Shown here piece by piece: positions 52,654-61,645 of a DNA stretch of 64,000 nucleotides. A model generated the notes under the pieces. It had not been told where the DNA came from. It saw only the letters and a list, made by a program, of their open reading frames with translations, and made no database searches. The position numbers and the translations under genes were made by a program. Source of the DNA: Acanthopleuribacter pedis (GTDB taxonomy: Bacteria; Acidobacteriota; Holophagae; Acanthopleuribacterales; Acanthopleuribacteraceae). Where the stretch lies: NCBI RefSeq assembly GCF_017377855.1, contig NZ_JAFREP010000019.1, positions 180,227 through 244,226 of the forward strand, read 5' to 3'. How positions within the stretch are numbered: the stretch's first letter is position 1; each line of letters begins with the position of its first letter.

Positions 52654-55600
52654 ATGGCCGTTTCATCCGGGAAAATGCGTCTGTCCGTTCGTTTTCTGTT
52701 ACTGCTGGTAACGGGAACCCTGACCTTTCTGGTCTTTTTCCTGGCGATCTTTCTCGCCCGCGACGCCCTCGACGCCCGCGACCAAGCCGATTATTTCCAA
52801 GAAGCCAATGCGATGGTGACCTCGATCCACGACATGGATCGCGCCCTGGGTCGCGAGGCCGCCTACGGCATGCTGCTTATGGTTTCCAATCGAGAAACCC
52901 GTGCCGTCATCACCCCGCAACTCAAGGAAATTCAGCGACAAAACGACCAACACATCAACCAAACACTGGACCACATCGCCGCCCACGCCCAGGCCCGCAA
53001 CAACCAAGTCGCCGTCACCCTCTCCGAACGCTGCCGCGGCCAATATGCAGAACTCAAAACCTTGCGCGCCGCCCTCGTCTCCTCACGGGGCTTGCACCAA
53101 GATACCTGGGTCGAAAGCTTCTCTTCCTTGTTTCACCTGTTCCGCCTGTTGCGCAGCAACATTACCCAACCCCAAACGCCCGGCCAACACCTTTTGCGCC
53201 AGAACCTACTGACCCGCGCCGCCTCCGCGCAACTCTACGAAACCACCGTGCGCGAGGGAACCCTGTTGATGTGGGTCATGGCCGGCGGCGACGGCTTCCG
53301 CCAGGACAGCATGGACCGCCTCACCCAGCGCCTGACCCTCATTCGCGAACTGGCCGATCGTGACCGCACCATCCTGGCCCAACTGGTGGAGCAAAACCGG
53401 CAAAACGACAACGCCCACCTTATGGTCAGCGCGTTTGAAGAAATGAACGAGCAGTTCGAGAAACTCGATACCATGCGCCGAAAAATCTATGCGGCGGCGC
53501 TGCTTGAAGACACCACCCAACTCGAGCCGGGCGCTTGGCTCGACGAGCTCAATCGCGTTCTGGATAGCATCGCCCGTTTTGAATCGCAAATTTCCCAACC
53601 CACGGAACGCATCCTGAGCAAAACTTCCAATGCCGCCAATCAGAAACTCTTGTTGGTGGTCATCGCCTGTAGTGGTTTGTCAGCGATTGCCCTAATGTTC
53701 GTGTTGGCCATCCGACGGCGCGTTTTGGTTCCCGTTCAACTGGTAACCGAACGCATGACCCTGCTGGCGGCCGGCACCACCGACGTCAGTCTCCCCAAAC
53801 CCCTGTACCGCGATGAAATTGGTGACATGTTGGCGGCCTTGGAAGTGTTCCGACGCAACACCGAGCGCATGAACCAGCTCTCACGGGAACGCGGCAAATT
53901 TTTCCTGAAATCGCCGCAGATGTTGTTCATTCTGGACACCAAAGGCAATTTCCTCGAGGTCAACCAGGCCGCCGAACGGATTCTGGGTCGCAAGAGCGAG
54001 TGGTTCACCCCGAAGCGTTTTAACGCCGCCGTTCATCCCAAGGATCTGCGCCGTATGCGCGACATGTGGCGCAGTCTGTTGGACGGTCAGGACATCTCTT
54101 TTTTTGAAATGCGGCTGCGCCATCATGACGGGAGTTGGCGCTGGATCTCCTGGCACGCGGCCCTGGTCAAAGAGGACAACATGGTGGTGGCGGTCGCCGC
54201 CGATACGACCGACCGCATCAACATGGAACGCGATCTGCGCAAAGCCAAGGAGGACGCCGAAACCGCCAACCGCGCCAAGAGCGAATTCCTCGCCAACATG
54301 AGCCATGAAATTCGCACCCCCATGAACGGGATCCTCGGCGGCGCTGAATTGCTGCACCAAATGACCCTCAACGAGGAGCAAGGCGACATTGTCGACCTGA
54401 TCCGCAAAAGCTCCACCCACCTGCTCGGGATTCTCAACGACATCCTTGACCTCTCGAAAATCGAAGCCGGTAAACTCACCTTGCAAAACACGGCATTTCC
54501 CCTTCACGAGTTGCTGTGGTCCGTTGGTGAGTTGATCGCGGTAAAGCTGCAAAACAAACCGGTCGAGTTGGCGATCAACATTGACCCCGACCTTCCGATG
54601 ATGGTGCGCGGCGATGAAGGTCGGTTGCGCCAGGTGATGCTGAACCTAGCCGGCAATGCCGCAAAGTTCACCAGCAAAGGCCACATCTTGATCGTGGCCA
54701 AACGCATCCATAGCCAGGACGATGAACTCGTCTTGCATTACGAGGTGATTGATACCGGAACCGGCATTCCCGCCGAGGACCTCGACGTGATTTTCGAAAA
54801 GTTCAGCCAGGTGGATAGCTCCTCCACGCGCCGGTTTGGTGGAACCGGGTTGGGATTGGCGATTTGTGGGCGCCTGGTGGAACTGATGGGCGGCAAGCTT
54901 GAAGTTGCTAGCGAGATCGGCGTCGGCTCGCGTTTTTGGTTTGAAATTACCGTCCAGCAAGAAGAAACACAGCCGAGGAAACCGGTTTTCGAACCCCAAG
55001 CCGAGGCGGTGGTCGTGGTTTGGTCCGCCCAAAACTTTTTGTTCGATAGCTTGGCGCCCCATCTGCACCGGGTCAACGTGGAATGCATCGATTGCCGCGT
55101 TCCGCAACAGCCGCCCGAGGCGGCGGCGAACATGCCCCATGCCATGATCATCTGCGATGTGGACCAACTCAGCGCGGCTACCCTGGGCCGTTGGCTGGAA
55201 CGCAACGGCGCCAATGCGGCGGCCCAACTGTTGTTCGTGAGCATGTCACCGATCACCGACGCCACCAAGGCCTACGGCCGGTATTTGCGGAAACCGATCA
55301 ATCCCAACTTGGTCCTAAACCGATTGCACCAGCATATCAGCCATGAAGTGAAAAGCATAACGCCGGCCGCGCCGTCGGGGGGCGATGTCGCCCCGACCCA
55401 CAACGAACCCCGGGATCCCGACGAAAAAGCCGAAATTTTGTTGGTCGAGGACAACGCCACCAACCTGATGGTCACTTCCGGCTTGCTCCAGGCTATGGGT
55501 TTCAAGGTCACCTTCGCGGAAGACGGCGAGCAGGCCTTAAACCGCATGAAGGGCGAACGGTTTGATTTGGTTTTGATGGATTGTCATATGCCGAAAATGG

Positions 55601-55827
55601 ACGGCTACCGCGCCACCCGTTTGATTCGTGAGTGGGAACAAGAACACGGCGGACATCACAACATCGTCGCGATCACCGCCAACGCCATGGTCGGCGACCG
55701 CGAGCTCTGCTTGGACGCGGGCATGGATGACTATATCGCCAAACCCCTCACCCAAAAAGCTTTGTGCGAAACGCTGACGCGCTTCGGCCTGGCCGGCCCC
55801 GCCCAAACCCCCGCGAAAGAAGCATAA
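52654..55827 (+). CDS. Hybrid sensor histidine kinase (HAMP-PAS-HisKA-HATPase-REC-like-REC)
   Basis: 1057 residues. Transmembrane helices at about 12-32 and 335-352 enclose a helical periplasmic sensor of some 300 residues. Then follow HAMP (355-405), PAS (418-525), HisKA with H551 in MSHEIRTPMNG, HATPase (NAAKFTSKGH, DTGTGIPAEDL, GGTGLGLAICGRLVELMGG), a degenerate receiver-like domain (780-900, no clear phospho-Asp) and a true receiver (ILLVEDNATNLMV, VLMDCHMPKMDGYRATR). Part of the yfiR-TonB receptor operon, so the periplasmic domain may be contacted by YfiR. The likely outlet is an Hpt protein or a regulator elsewhere. Confidence 0.93.
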   Translation: MAVSSGKMRLSVRFLLLLVTGTLTFLVFFLAIFLARDALDARDQADYFQEANAMVTSIHDMDRALGREAAYGMLLMVSNRETRAVITPQLKEIQRQNDQHINQTLDHIAAHAQARNNQVAVTLSERCRGQYAELKTLRAALVSSRGLHQDTWVESFSSLFHLFRLLRSNITQPQTPGQHLLRQNLLTRAASAQLYETTVREGTLLMWVMAGGDGFRQDSMDRLTQRLTLIRELADRDRTILAQLVEQNRQNDNAHLMVSAFEEMNEQFEKLDTMRRKIYAAALLEDTTQLEPGAWLDELNRVLDSIARFESQISQPTERILSKTSNAANQKLLLVVIACSGLSAIALMFVLAIRRRVLVPVQLVTERMTLLAAGTTDVSLPKPLYRDEIGDMLAALEVFRRNTERMNQLSRERGKFFLKSPQMLFILDTKGNFLEVNQAAERILGRKSEWFTPKRFNAAVHPKDLRRMRDMWRSLLDGQDISFFEMRLRHHDGSWRWISWHAALVKEDNMVVAVAADTTDRINMERDLRKAKEDAETANRAKSEFLANMSHEIRTPMNGILGGAELLHQMTLNEEQGDIVDLIRKSSTHLLGILNDILDLSKIEAGKLTLQNTAFPLHELLWSVGELIAVKLQNKPVELAINIDPDLPMMVRGDEGRLRQVMLNLAGNAAKFTSKGHILIVAKRIHSQDDELVLHYEVIDTGTGIPAEDLDVIFEKFSQVDSSSTRRFGGTGLGLAICGRLVELMGGKLEVASEIGVGSRFWFEITVQQEETQPRKPVFEPQAEAVVVVWSAQNFLFDSLAPHLHRVNVECIDCRVPQQPPEAAANMPHAMIICDVDQLSAATLGRWLERNGANAAAQLLFVSMSPITDATKAYGRYLRKPINPNLVLNRLHQHISHEVKSITPAAPSGGDVAPTHNEPRDPDEKAEILLVEDNATNLMVTSGLLQAMGFKVTFAEDGEQALNRMKGERFDLVLMDCHMPKMDGYRATRLIREWEQEHGGHHNIVAITANAMVGDRELCLDAGMDDYIAKPLTQKALCETLTRFGLAGPAQTPAKEA

Positions 55828-55862
55828 AACAAGGGCTTCCTCCACGGCGCCGGATCCGGTAT

Positions 55863-56044
55863 AAAACCTAAGAAGTGCGATAAGCGTGAGGGGTTTTGGC
55901 TAAAGATCTGGAGCGAAACGGCTTGAGAAAAGCGGGCCGGGGTCGCGCACGACGTGCACCCACTGGGTGCAGTGAGCATTTTCACTAGCCGTTGCAGCCC
56001 AGAAGTTTAGCCAAAACCACCGCGTCAGCGCTTCTTAGGTTAAA
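55863..56044. repeat. MITE-like repeat family 3, copy B (reverse orientation)
   Basis: Ends AAAACCTAAGAAGTGCG and CGCTTCTTAGGTTAAA. Read on the minus strand it aligns along its length with copies A and C, including CTAAACTTCTGGG, GACCCCGGCCCGCTTTTC and TCTTTAGCCAAAACC. It fills the gap between the hybrid kinase gene and the glycosylase gene. Confidence 0.85.
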
Positions 56045-56072
56045 CAACATTTGTCCTGATGAGGTTCACAGC

Positions 56073-56723
56073 ATGGAAGAGAAGGACGGTTTGGCCCGGC
56101 GCGCGGACGGTTCAACCGGTTGTTGGTGGTCCGGCCAAGACGCGGCGTACATCCATTACCACGATACCGAATGGGGATTCCCCGTTGCCGACGACCAACG
56201 CTTGTTTGAGAAAATCTGTTTAGAGGGCTTTCAATCCGGGCTTTCCTGGATCACGATCCTGCGGAAACGGGAAAACTTCCGCGCCGCCTTCCACGGCTTC
56301 GATTTCGAGCGGGTCGCCAAAATGGATGAAGCGGATGTAGATCGGCTGATGCAAGATACGGGGATCGTCCGCAACCGCCGTAAAATCGAAGCAACCCTTA
56401 ACAATGCACGTCAGGCCATTGCGATGCGCGCCGAGTTCGGCAGCCTTGCCGCATTTTTTTGGCAGTACGAACCAGATCCGGCCGAACGGCCCGCGCACAT
56501 GAACTACGCGGAAGTGCGCCGCCTGGTCAAGCCGCCCCACGCGGAAGCCCTCGCCAAAGCGCTAAAAAAACGCGGCTGGCGCTTCGTGGGTCCAACCACG
56601 GCTTACGCCTTCATGCAGGCCATGGGTTTGGTCAACGATCATCTGGAAGGATGTATCATCCGCGAACGGGTAACCGAAGCGCGCGCCGCCTTCACGCCAC
56701 CGCGGTCCCGACGCTCGGTTTAG
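56073..56723 (+). CDS. tag: DNA-3-methyladenine glycosylase I
   Basis: 216 residues. TagA motifs are present: YIHYHDTEWGFPV near the N-terminus, LFEKICLEGFQSGLSWITIL, RENFRAAFHGFDFERVA, VRNRRKIEATLNNA and the C-terminal GPTTAYAFMQAMGLVNDH with EGC. The zinc ligands (Cys in GCWW, His in YHDTEWG, His and Cys in DHLEGC) are all there. The enzyme excises 3-methyladenine from alkylated DNA. GAGG lies 8 bases before the ATG at 56073. A longer frame from 55992 starts inside the family 3 repeat and is rejected. Cysteine synthase follows 76 bases later. Confidence 0.92.
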   Translation: MEEKDGLARRADGSTGCWWSGQDAAYIHYHDTEWGFPVADDQRLFEKICLEGFQSGLSWITILRKRENFRAAFHGFDFERVAKMDEADVDRLMQDTGIVRNRRKIEATLNNARQAIAMRAEFGSLAAFFWQYEPDPAERPAHMNYAEVRRLVKPPHAEALAKALKKRGWRFVGPTTAYAFMQAMGLVNDHLEGCIIRERVTEARAAFTPPRSRRSV

Positions 56724-56799
56724 GGAAGTTTGACTGAATGTGGTATTTTGGGCCTTCATCCACAAACAACCGAGGGCCGACCACAATGGGGGGAGCATC

Positions 56800-57786
56800 A
56801 TGAAACGAAGTGAAAGTGTATGGGACAGCGTGGGCAACACGCCGTTGATCCGATTGAAATCCCTTTCCGAACATACCGGCTGCCATATTTACGGCAAGGC
56901 CGAATTTCTCAACCCAGGTGGTAGCATCAAGGACCGCGCGGCCAAAGGCATCATCCAAGCCGCCGAGGCGGACGGCAGTTTGCAGAAGGGTGGCACCATC
57001 GTTGAGGGAACCGCGGGCAATACCGGCATCGGCCTGGCCACCTTGGCTGCCGAGCGCGGCTACAAGGTTGTGCTCACCATGCCCAACAACCAAGCCCAAG
57101 AAAAATACGACATGCTCGCCGCGCTCGGTGTCACGGTTCACGCCGTGTCCCCCTGCCCCTTCGCCAACCCGGATCATTTCTACCACCAAGCGGGACGGTT
57201 GGCCAAAGAAACACCCGGCGCCGTTTGGGCCGATCAGTTCGAAAACACCGCCAACGCCCAAATCCACTACGACACCACCGGCCCCGAACTCTGGGAACAA
57301 CTCGAGGGCCGCATCGACTTTCTCGTCGCCGCCTGTGGTTCCGGTGGTACCCTCGGCGGCACCAGCGCGTACCTCAAAGCGCGCGATCCCGCCATTCGCG
57401 TCATTGCCCTCGATCCCCACGGCTCCGGTGTCCACGATTACTTCAAATGTGGTGAATTTACCGGCGACGGCGGCAGCGTCACCGAGGGTATCGGCATCAA
57501 ACGGCTCACCGCCAACCTGGTGCGGGCGGTGGTTGACGACGCCCTGCGCGTAACGGACCAGGCCATGATGGACATGCTTTTCCACACCGCCCACCGGGAC
57601 GGCTTGTTTTTGGGAACCTCCTCGGCACTCAACCTTTACGGCGCGTACCAGGTAGCCATGAACAACCGCAACAGCGGCAAAACCATCGTCACCTTCATGT
57701 GCGATCACGGCAGCCGTTACGCCGGCAGGCTGCTAAACCCATCCTGGTTGGAAGAAAAAAATCTGGTGCCGCGCCCTCTTTTTTAG
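56800..57786 (+). CDS. Cysteine synthase family PLP-dependent enzyme
   Basis: 328 residues. SVGNTPLIRLKSLSE starts the fold. The PLP lysine is in NPGGSIKDRAA, and EGTAGNTGIGLA binds the substrate carboxylate. ACGSGGTLGGTSAYLK binds the PLP phosphate, and GIGIKRLTANL is near the end. The enzyme makes cysteine from O-acetylserine and sulfide, or a related beta-replacement product. The N-terminus and the GTAGNT form place it with the CysK-like group found beside stress genes rather than with CysM. GGGGGAG lies 5 bases before the ATG. The stop is a few bases from a family 3 repeat. Confidence 0.9.
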   Translation: MKRSESVWDSVGNTPLIRLKSLSEHTGCHIYGKAEFLNPGGSIKDRAAKGIIQAAEADGSLQKGGTIVEGTAGNTGIGLATLAAERGYKVVLTMPNNQAQEKYDMLAALGVTVHAVSPCPFANPDHFYHQAGRLAKETPGAVWADQFENTANAQIHYDTTGPELWEQLEGRIDFLVAACGSGGTLGGTSAYLKARDPAIRVIALDPHGSGVHDYFKCGEFTGDGGSVTEGIGIKRLTANLVRAVVDDALRVTDQAMMDMLFHTAHRDGLFLGTSSALNLYGAYQVAMNNRNSGKTIVTFMCDHGSRYAGRLLNPSWLEEKNLVPRPLF

Positions 57787-57788
57787 GT

Positions 57789-57973
57789 CCAAAACCTAAG
57801 CAGTGCGATTCTCGGCGATTACAGATAAACCTATGAACTTCAACGGCTTGCCAAAATGATCACTGCACCCGACAGGTGCGGTCGTGCACGACCCCGGCCC
57901 GCTTTTCCCCAAACCATTTCGCTCAAGATTTCTAGCCAAAATCACGCGCTCTTAACGCGCTTCTTAGGTCAAA
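57789..57973. repeat. MITE-like repeat family 3, copy C
   Basis: Ends CAAAACCTAAGCAGTGCG and CGCGCTTCTTAGGTC. The interior shows CTATGAACTTCAACGG, GACCCCGGCCCGCTTTTC and TTTCTAGCCAAAATC in the same order as copies A and B. It starts three bases after the cysteine synthase stop. The remaining 170 bases to the DUF3050 gene hold no recognised feature. Confidence 0.85.
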
Positions 57974-58146
57974 GCGATACTTTGCCCAACAAGCCGACGC
58001 GCTCTTTGCCGCACCACTCCAATTTGCCGCTTCACAGCGCCACGCTTTTCGTTTATCTTTTGTTAGTTTAGCGGCTTAATGTCGCCGCAAAGTCCTTTCA
58101 TTGACCAGACCCCAAAGCATCGGGGTCTTGACCAGCCGGGAGCCTT

Positions 58147-58938
58147 TTGTTGTTTTCCATTTCTGCCATTAAAAAAGAACTTCAACCGCTGCGCCGACAA
58201 TTGCAGAACCACCCGCTTTACAGTGCGGTCAAAGAGCCCGAACAGGTTCGCTTCTTCATGGCCCACCATGTTTATGCAGTCTGGGACTTCATGAGCCTCC
58301 TCAAAAAGCTCCAGCAGTTGTTGACGGGGACCACGGTTCCTTGGCAGCCTAAGGGTGATCCACGCATTCGCCGCTTCATCAATCAAATAGTTTTGGAAGA
58401 AGAATCCGACCGCCTCGATGACGGCCAGGTCATGAGCCATTTCGAACTCTACCTCGCCGCCATGCGCCAAGCCGGCGTGGCAACCGCGCCCGTCGAACGC
58501 TTTTGCAGTGTCGCCGCCATGGGTCACCCGGTGGAAACCGCCTTTGATCGCGCCCAGGCACCGGAGATCGCGGCCAACTTTGTTCAGGACACCTTTAACT
58601 TCATCGACACCAACGACGCCGCCACCGTGGCCGCCGCTTTTACCTTCGGTCGCGAGGAAGTCATTCCCGATATGTTCCGCGCGCTGATCGCGCAACTCGC
58701 CGAGGACAGCCCGCACACGTTCGACCTCTACCACACCTACCTGGCCCGGCATATTGAATTGGACGGCGGTTCCCATAGCCACTTGGCCGAGGAAATGATC
58801 AACCTCATTTGCGGCAACCGCGAGCAGGCATGGCAACGCGCCCGCGACGCCGCGCGCCAAGCCATACAAAGCCGCATCAACCTCTGGGACGCCGTACTGC
58901 AACAGATCCACAACCCGGTGCTGGATCCCGCGGGTTAA
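58147..58938 (+). CDS. DUF3050 family protein, heme-oxygenase-like fold
   Basis: 263 residues, matching DUF3050 along its length: ALKKEL-type first helix, VRFFMAHHVYAVWDFMSLLK, INQIVLEEESD, VMSHFELYLAAMRQAG and YLARHIELDGGSHSHLAEEM. The regularly placed His/Glu/Asp residues (HH in helix 1, EEESD, HFELY, HIELDGGSHS) recall the heme-oxygenase-like diiron proteins, so a metal-dependent oxidase role is possible but unproven. Start is TTG at 58147 or the adjacent TTG at 58150, with GGGAG 4-7 bases upstream. It converges with the TPR kinase gene, whose stop overlaps by four bases. Confidence 0.82.
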   Translation: MLFSISAIKKELQPLRRQLQNHPLYSAVKEPEQVRFFMAHHVYAVWDFMSLLKKLQQLLTGTTVPWQPKGDPRIRRFINQIVLEEESDRLDDGQVMSHFELYLAAMRQAGVATAPVERFCSVAAMGHPVETAFDRAQAPEIAANFVQDTFNFIDTNDAATVAAAFTFGREEVIPDMFRALIAQLAEDSPHTFDLYHTYLARHIELDGGSHSHLAEEMINLICGNREQAWQRARDAARQAIQSRINLWDAVLQQIHNPVLDPAG

Positions 58939-61406
58939 AGCAACTGCAATTCCGCCAACTTTTCATGGATCATTCGGGTGAACTCGCCCTCGGGTTGGTG
59001 CGATAACAGTTGACGATAGCCCTCCAGGGCCAAGCGTCCTCCTTCCTCCGTTCGTCCCGCTTGCGCCAGGCAGGTCCCCAATAAGGCGCGGGCATAAGCC
59101 GTGCGAAAGTATTGGGGTCCGTACAAGCGCACAAAAATTTCCAGGCTCTGGCGGGCGTGATTTTCCGCTTCCCCATAGCTGCCGCGGCGGTAAGCCAAGT
59201 CCGCCAGAGCCAGCCGGGTGCGGGCAACCCGGTAGTGTTCGGGTCCGAAATGGTTGACGTTGATCTCAAGGGTTTTTCGGAGTTCTTCTTCCGCCTGATC
59301 GTAACGACCCATGCCGATGTAAACACCGCCGAGAATCAAACGCGCCCGCGCGAAGTAGTTGTGATCGGCGCGCAGACTTTGCGCCAAACCGTCCAGGGCT
59401 TCTTGGAGAAGCAACTCGGCCTCGGCGTATTGTTGGTCGGCGCGCAGGGCGTCGGCCAGGAAAATGAGCGAAGCCGCGAGGTAGGGGTGCGAGGGCCGGT
59501 AAATGCGGCGGGAACGCCGTAATTGCTCGCGAAACCCCTCAATCGCCAATTCGTACTGACCGCATTCACGGTAAACCAGGGCCAGATTGCCGATGACCGC
59601 CACCGTATCCCGCGACATCGGGCCGTCGTGTTCCGTCGAATGCTCGATCACCCGCTTAAAGCCGGAGGCCGCCGCCTCGCAATCGCTTTTGTGCATGGCG
59701 ATAATCGAAAGTTGGTTCACGCTGTCAATCAGGTCGGGATGGTCTTCACCCAACCAGCGCTTGCGGCCCTCGTAGGAACGCCGGTAGTAATATTCAGCCT
59801 GGGTCAGTTCGCCGATGATTTGGTAGTGGTACCCCAGCAGGCTGACAATTTGCCAAACCCGTTCGTGGTCCTCGCCGTAGCGTTCGGTGTAAATCGCCAA
59901 GGCGCGTTCCAACATCTCACGCATCACCTCTCTGGGCTGGCCCTCGGACGCCAACAACGAGGCTTCCACCAGCACATCGGCAACCGGTTCGGCCCTCGGT
60001 CCGTGGGCCGTTTCCAGGTCCTCGAGCGCTTGGTTGTACACCATCCAGGCGTCGCGGTACAAACCCAGCCCGTCGTAGGCACGGCCGATTTGCACCCGTA
60101 ACATGCCGCGGGTGTCGCGAAAATCCTCGAGTTCGCCGCCCAAGCGCACCGCGGCACGATCCAACAACCGTTTGGCGGGAACCTGATCGCCATAGTCGTC
60201 GACCGAACCATCTAATTGAAAAAGTTCGGTCATAAAGGTGACCAGGCGTTCCGTTTCGTCGCGACGCAGGGCCGCCTCTTGCCGTTTTTGCCAAGCCTGC
60301 ACCGTGGAGCCCAACACCAGTCCCGCCGCAAGGCCGGTGGCGATGATCGTGAGGCGGTTGCGGGTCAGGAACCGGCCGATGCGGTAGGACCAACTGCGTG
60401 GCCGGGCTTTAATCGGTAAACCGCGCAGATAGCGGCGAATATCGGCGGCGAAATCTTCAATACTCGCGTAGCGTTCTTCACGCTGGACCGACAAGGCCTT
60501 GAGCACAATGCGATCCAAATCGCGATCAATGCGGTTGCCGCGCAGGTGTTGCATGAAGTTGCGGTACCAGGAACCTTTGAAGGCGTCGCTAATTTGTTTG
60601 CGTTCCAGGGTCGACAATTTGCGACGCGGCTGGGTGGTACTGGGGCGTGGCGGCCGGGTTTGGTCGGACAATACCGCCGCCGCCTCGGCCGCATTTTGGC
60701 CTTTAAATCGGAACGGCCGTTTGCCGGTGAGCAGTTCGTAGAGAATGACACCCATCGAGTAAACATCGGTGGTGGTTCCCAGGGGTTCGCCACGTAATTG
60801 CTCGGGACTGGCGTATTCCAAGGTCAACATGCGTTGATGGTAGACCGTGACCGCGGTCGCCTGTTGTTCGTTGTTAATCAGCCCCGCGATGCCGAAATCC
60901 AGCAGCTTGGGATCGCCCTCGCGGGTCACCAAAATGTTGGCCGGCTTCAAATCGCGGTGGACCACCAATTTTTGGTGTGCATAGTTCACCGCCTCGCAGA
61001 TGCGCAAAAACAGCTTGAGCCGCGCGTTCACGTTTAAGGATTGCGCACCCGCATAGCGAATCAAACTCAAACCGTCGACGTATTCCATCACAAAATACGG
61101 CAGACCGTCGTCGGTACAACCCACATCGTAAAGGCGCGCGATAAAGGGATGGTTCAGCGAGGCCAAAATGGTGCGTTCTTGATAGAAGCGGGCCAGTATT
61201 TCCCGGCTGTCCATACCGCGCTTCAAGACCTTAATCGCCACTTGTTTGCGGGTATCGTCGTCACGCATGCCGAGCAACACCTGGCCCGTTCCGCCCTGAC
61301 CCAGCTCACCCAATACTTCATAGGCACCGATGCGGCGGTAGCGCAGCCAAGAGGTGGGTTCGGCCGGGGAAGCTTCCTGATCGGGGTTGGGGGATTGTTC
61401 AGACAT
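58935..61406 (-). CDS. Membrane Ser/Thr protein kinase with TPR domain
   Basis: 823 residues. The kinase domain (about 28-300) has LGELGQGGTGQVLLGM, VAIKVLKRGMD, VVHRDLKPANILVT, LLDFGIAGL and ASPEQLRG. A transmembrane helix lies near 343-362 (TIIATGLAAGLVLGSTV). The extracytoplasmic part is a series of tetratricopeptide repeats (RVWQIVSLLGYHYQIIGEL; YLAASLIFLADALRADQQY; HYRVARTRLALADLAYRRG), so the TPRs may bind an envelope ligand or partner. This is the standard acidobacterial sensor-kinase layout. The start ATG at 61406 has AGAGTG upstream. The stop overlaps the DUF3050 gene by four bases. Confidence 0.93.
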   Translation of the reverse strand: MSEQSPNPDQEASPAEPTSWLRYRRIGAYEVLGELGQGGTGQVLLGMRDDDTRKQVAIKVLKRGMDSREILARFYQERTILASLNHPFIARLYDVGCTDDGLPYFVMEYVDGLSLIRYAGAQSLNVNARLKLFLRICEAVNYAHQKLVVHRDLKPANILVTREGDPKLLDFGIAGLINNEQQATAVTVYHQRMLTLEYASPEQLRGEPLGTTTDVYSMGVILYELLTGKRPFRFKGQNAAEAAAVLSDQTRPPRPSTTQPRRKLSTLERKQISDAFKGSWYRNFMQHLRGNRIDRDLDRIVLKALSVQREERYASIEDFAADIRRYLRGLPIKARPRSWSYRIGRFLTRNRLTIIATGLAAGLVLGSTVQAWQKRQEAALRRDETERLVTFMTELFQLDGSVDDYGDQVPAKRLLDRAAVRLGGELEDFRDTRGMLRVQIGRAYDGLGLYRDAWMVYNQALEDLETAHGPRAEPVADVLVEASLLASEGQPREVMREMLERALAIYTERYGEDHERVWQIVSLLGYHYQIIGELTQAEYYYRRSYEGRKRWLGEDHPDLIDSVNQLSIIAMHKSDCEAAASGFKRVIEHSTEHDGPMSRDTVAVIGNLALVYRECGQYELAIEGFREQLRRSRRIYRPSHPYLAASLIFLADALRADQQYAEAELLLQEALDGLAQSLRADHNYFARARLILGGVYIGMGRYDQAEEELRKTLEINVNHFGPEHYRVARTRLALADLAYRRGSYGEAENHARQSLEIFVRLYGPQYFRTAYARALLGTCLAQAGRTEEGGRLALEGYRQLLSHQPEGEFTRMIHEKLAELQLL

Positions 61407-61645
61407 GCATCACTCTTTGGGTTCGGGGCAATTGGGAAAGAGAACCACTAACAGAACCATCGGCCACAACCACCGGTTCATAAAAAATGAGGCGGGCCGT
61501 CCGACACACACCGATCATTCTGCAATCCGTTCTCACTTTCAACCACCAAAGGCTCGGTTTTCAATCTCATTGATTAAAAACGGTTTCCTATCCCCTTTTC
61601 CCTAGATTTCAGTTATGCTGGCCCGGTTTGCGCGGGAGGAACCTG

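Noticed and set aside
56740..56799. preQ1, SAM or T-box riboswitch upstream of the transporter or cysteine synthase genes
   Set aside because: No conserved riboswitch core could be recognised in either leader; both leaders are short or occupied by repeats.
56692..57708. A 338-residue minus-strand open frame over the cysteine synthase gene
   Set aside because: The plus strand encodes complete PLP-enzyme motifs; the minus frame is its shadow.
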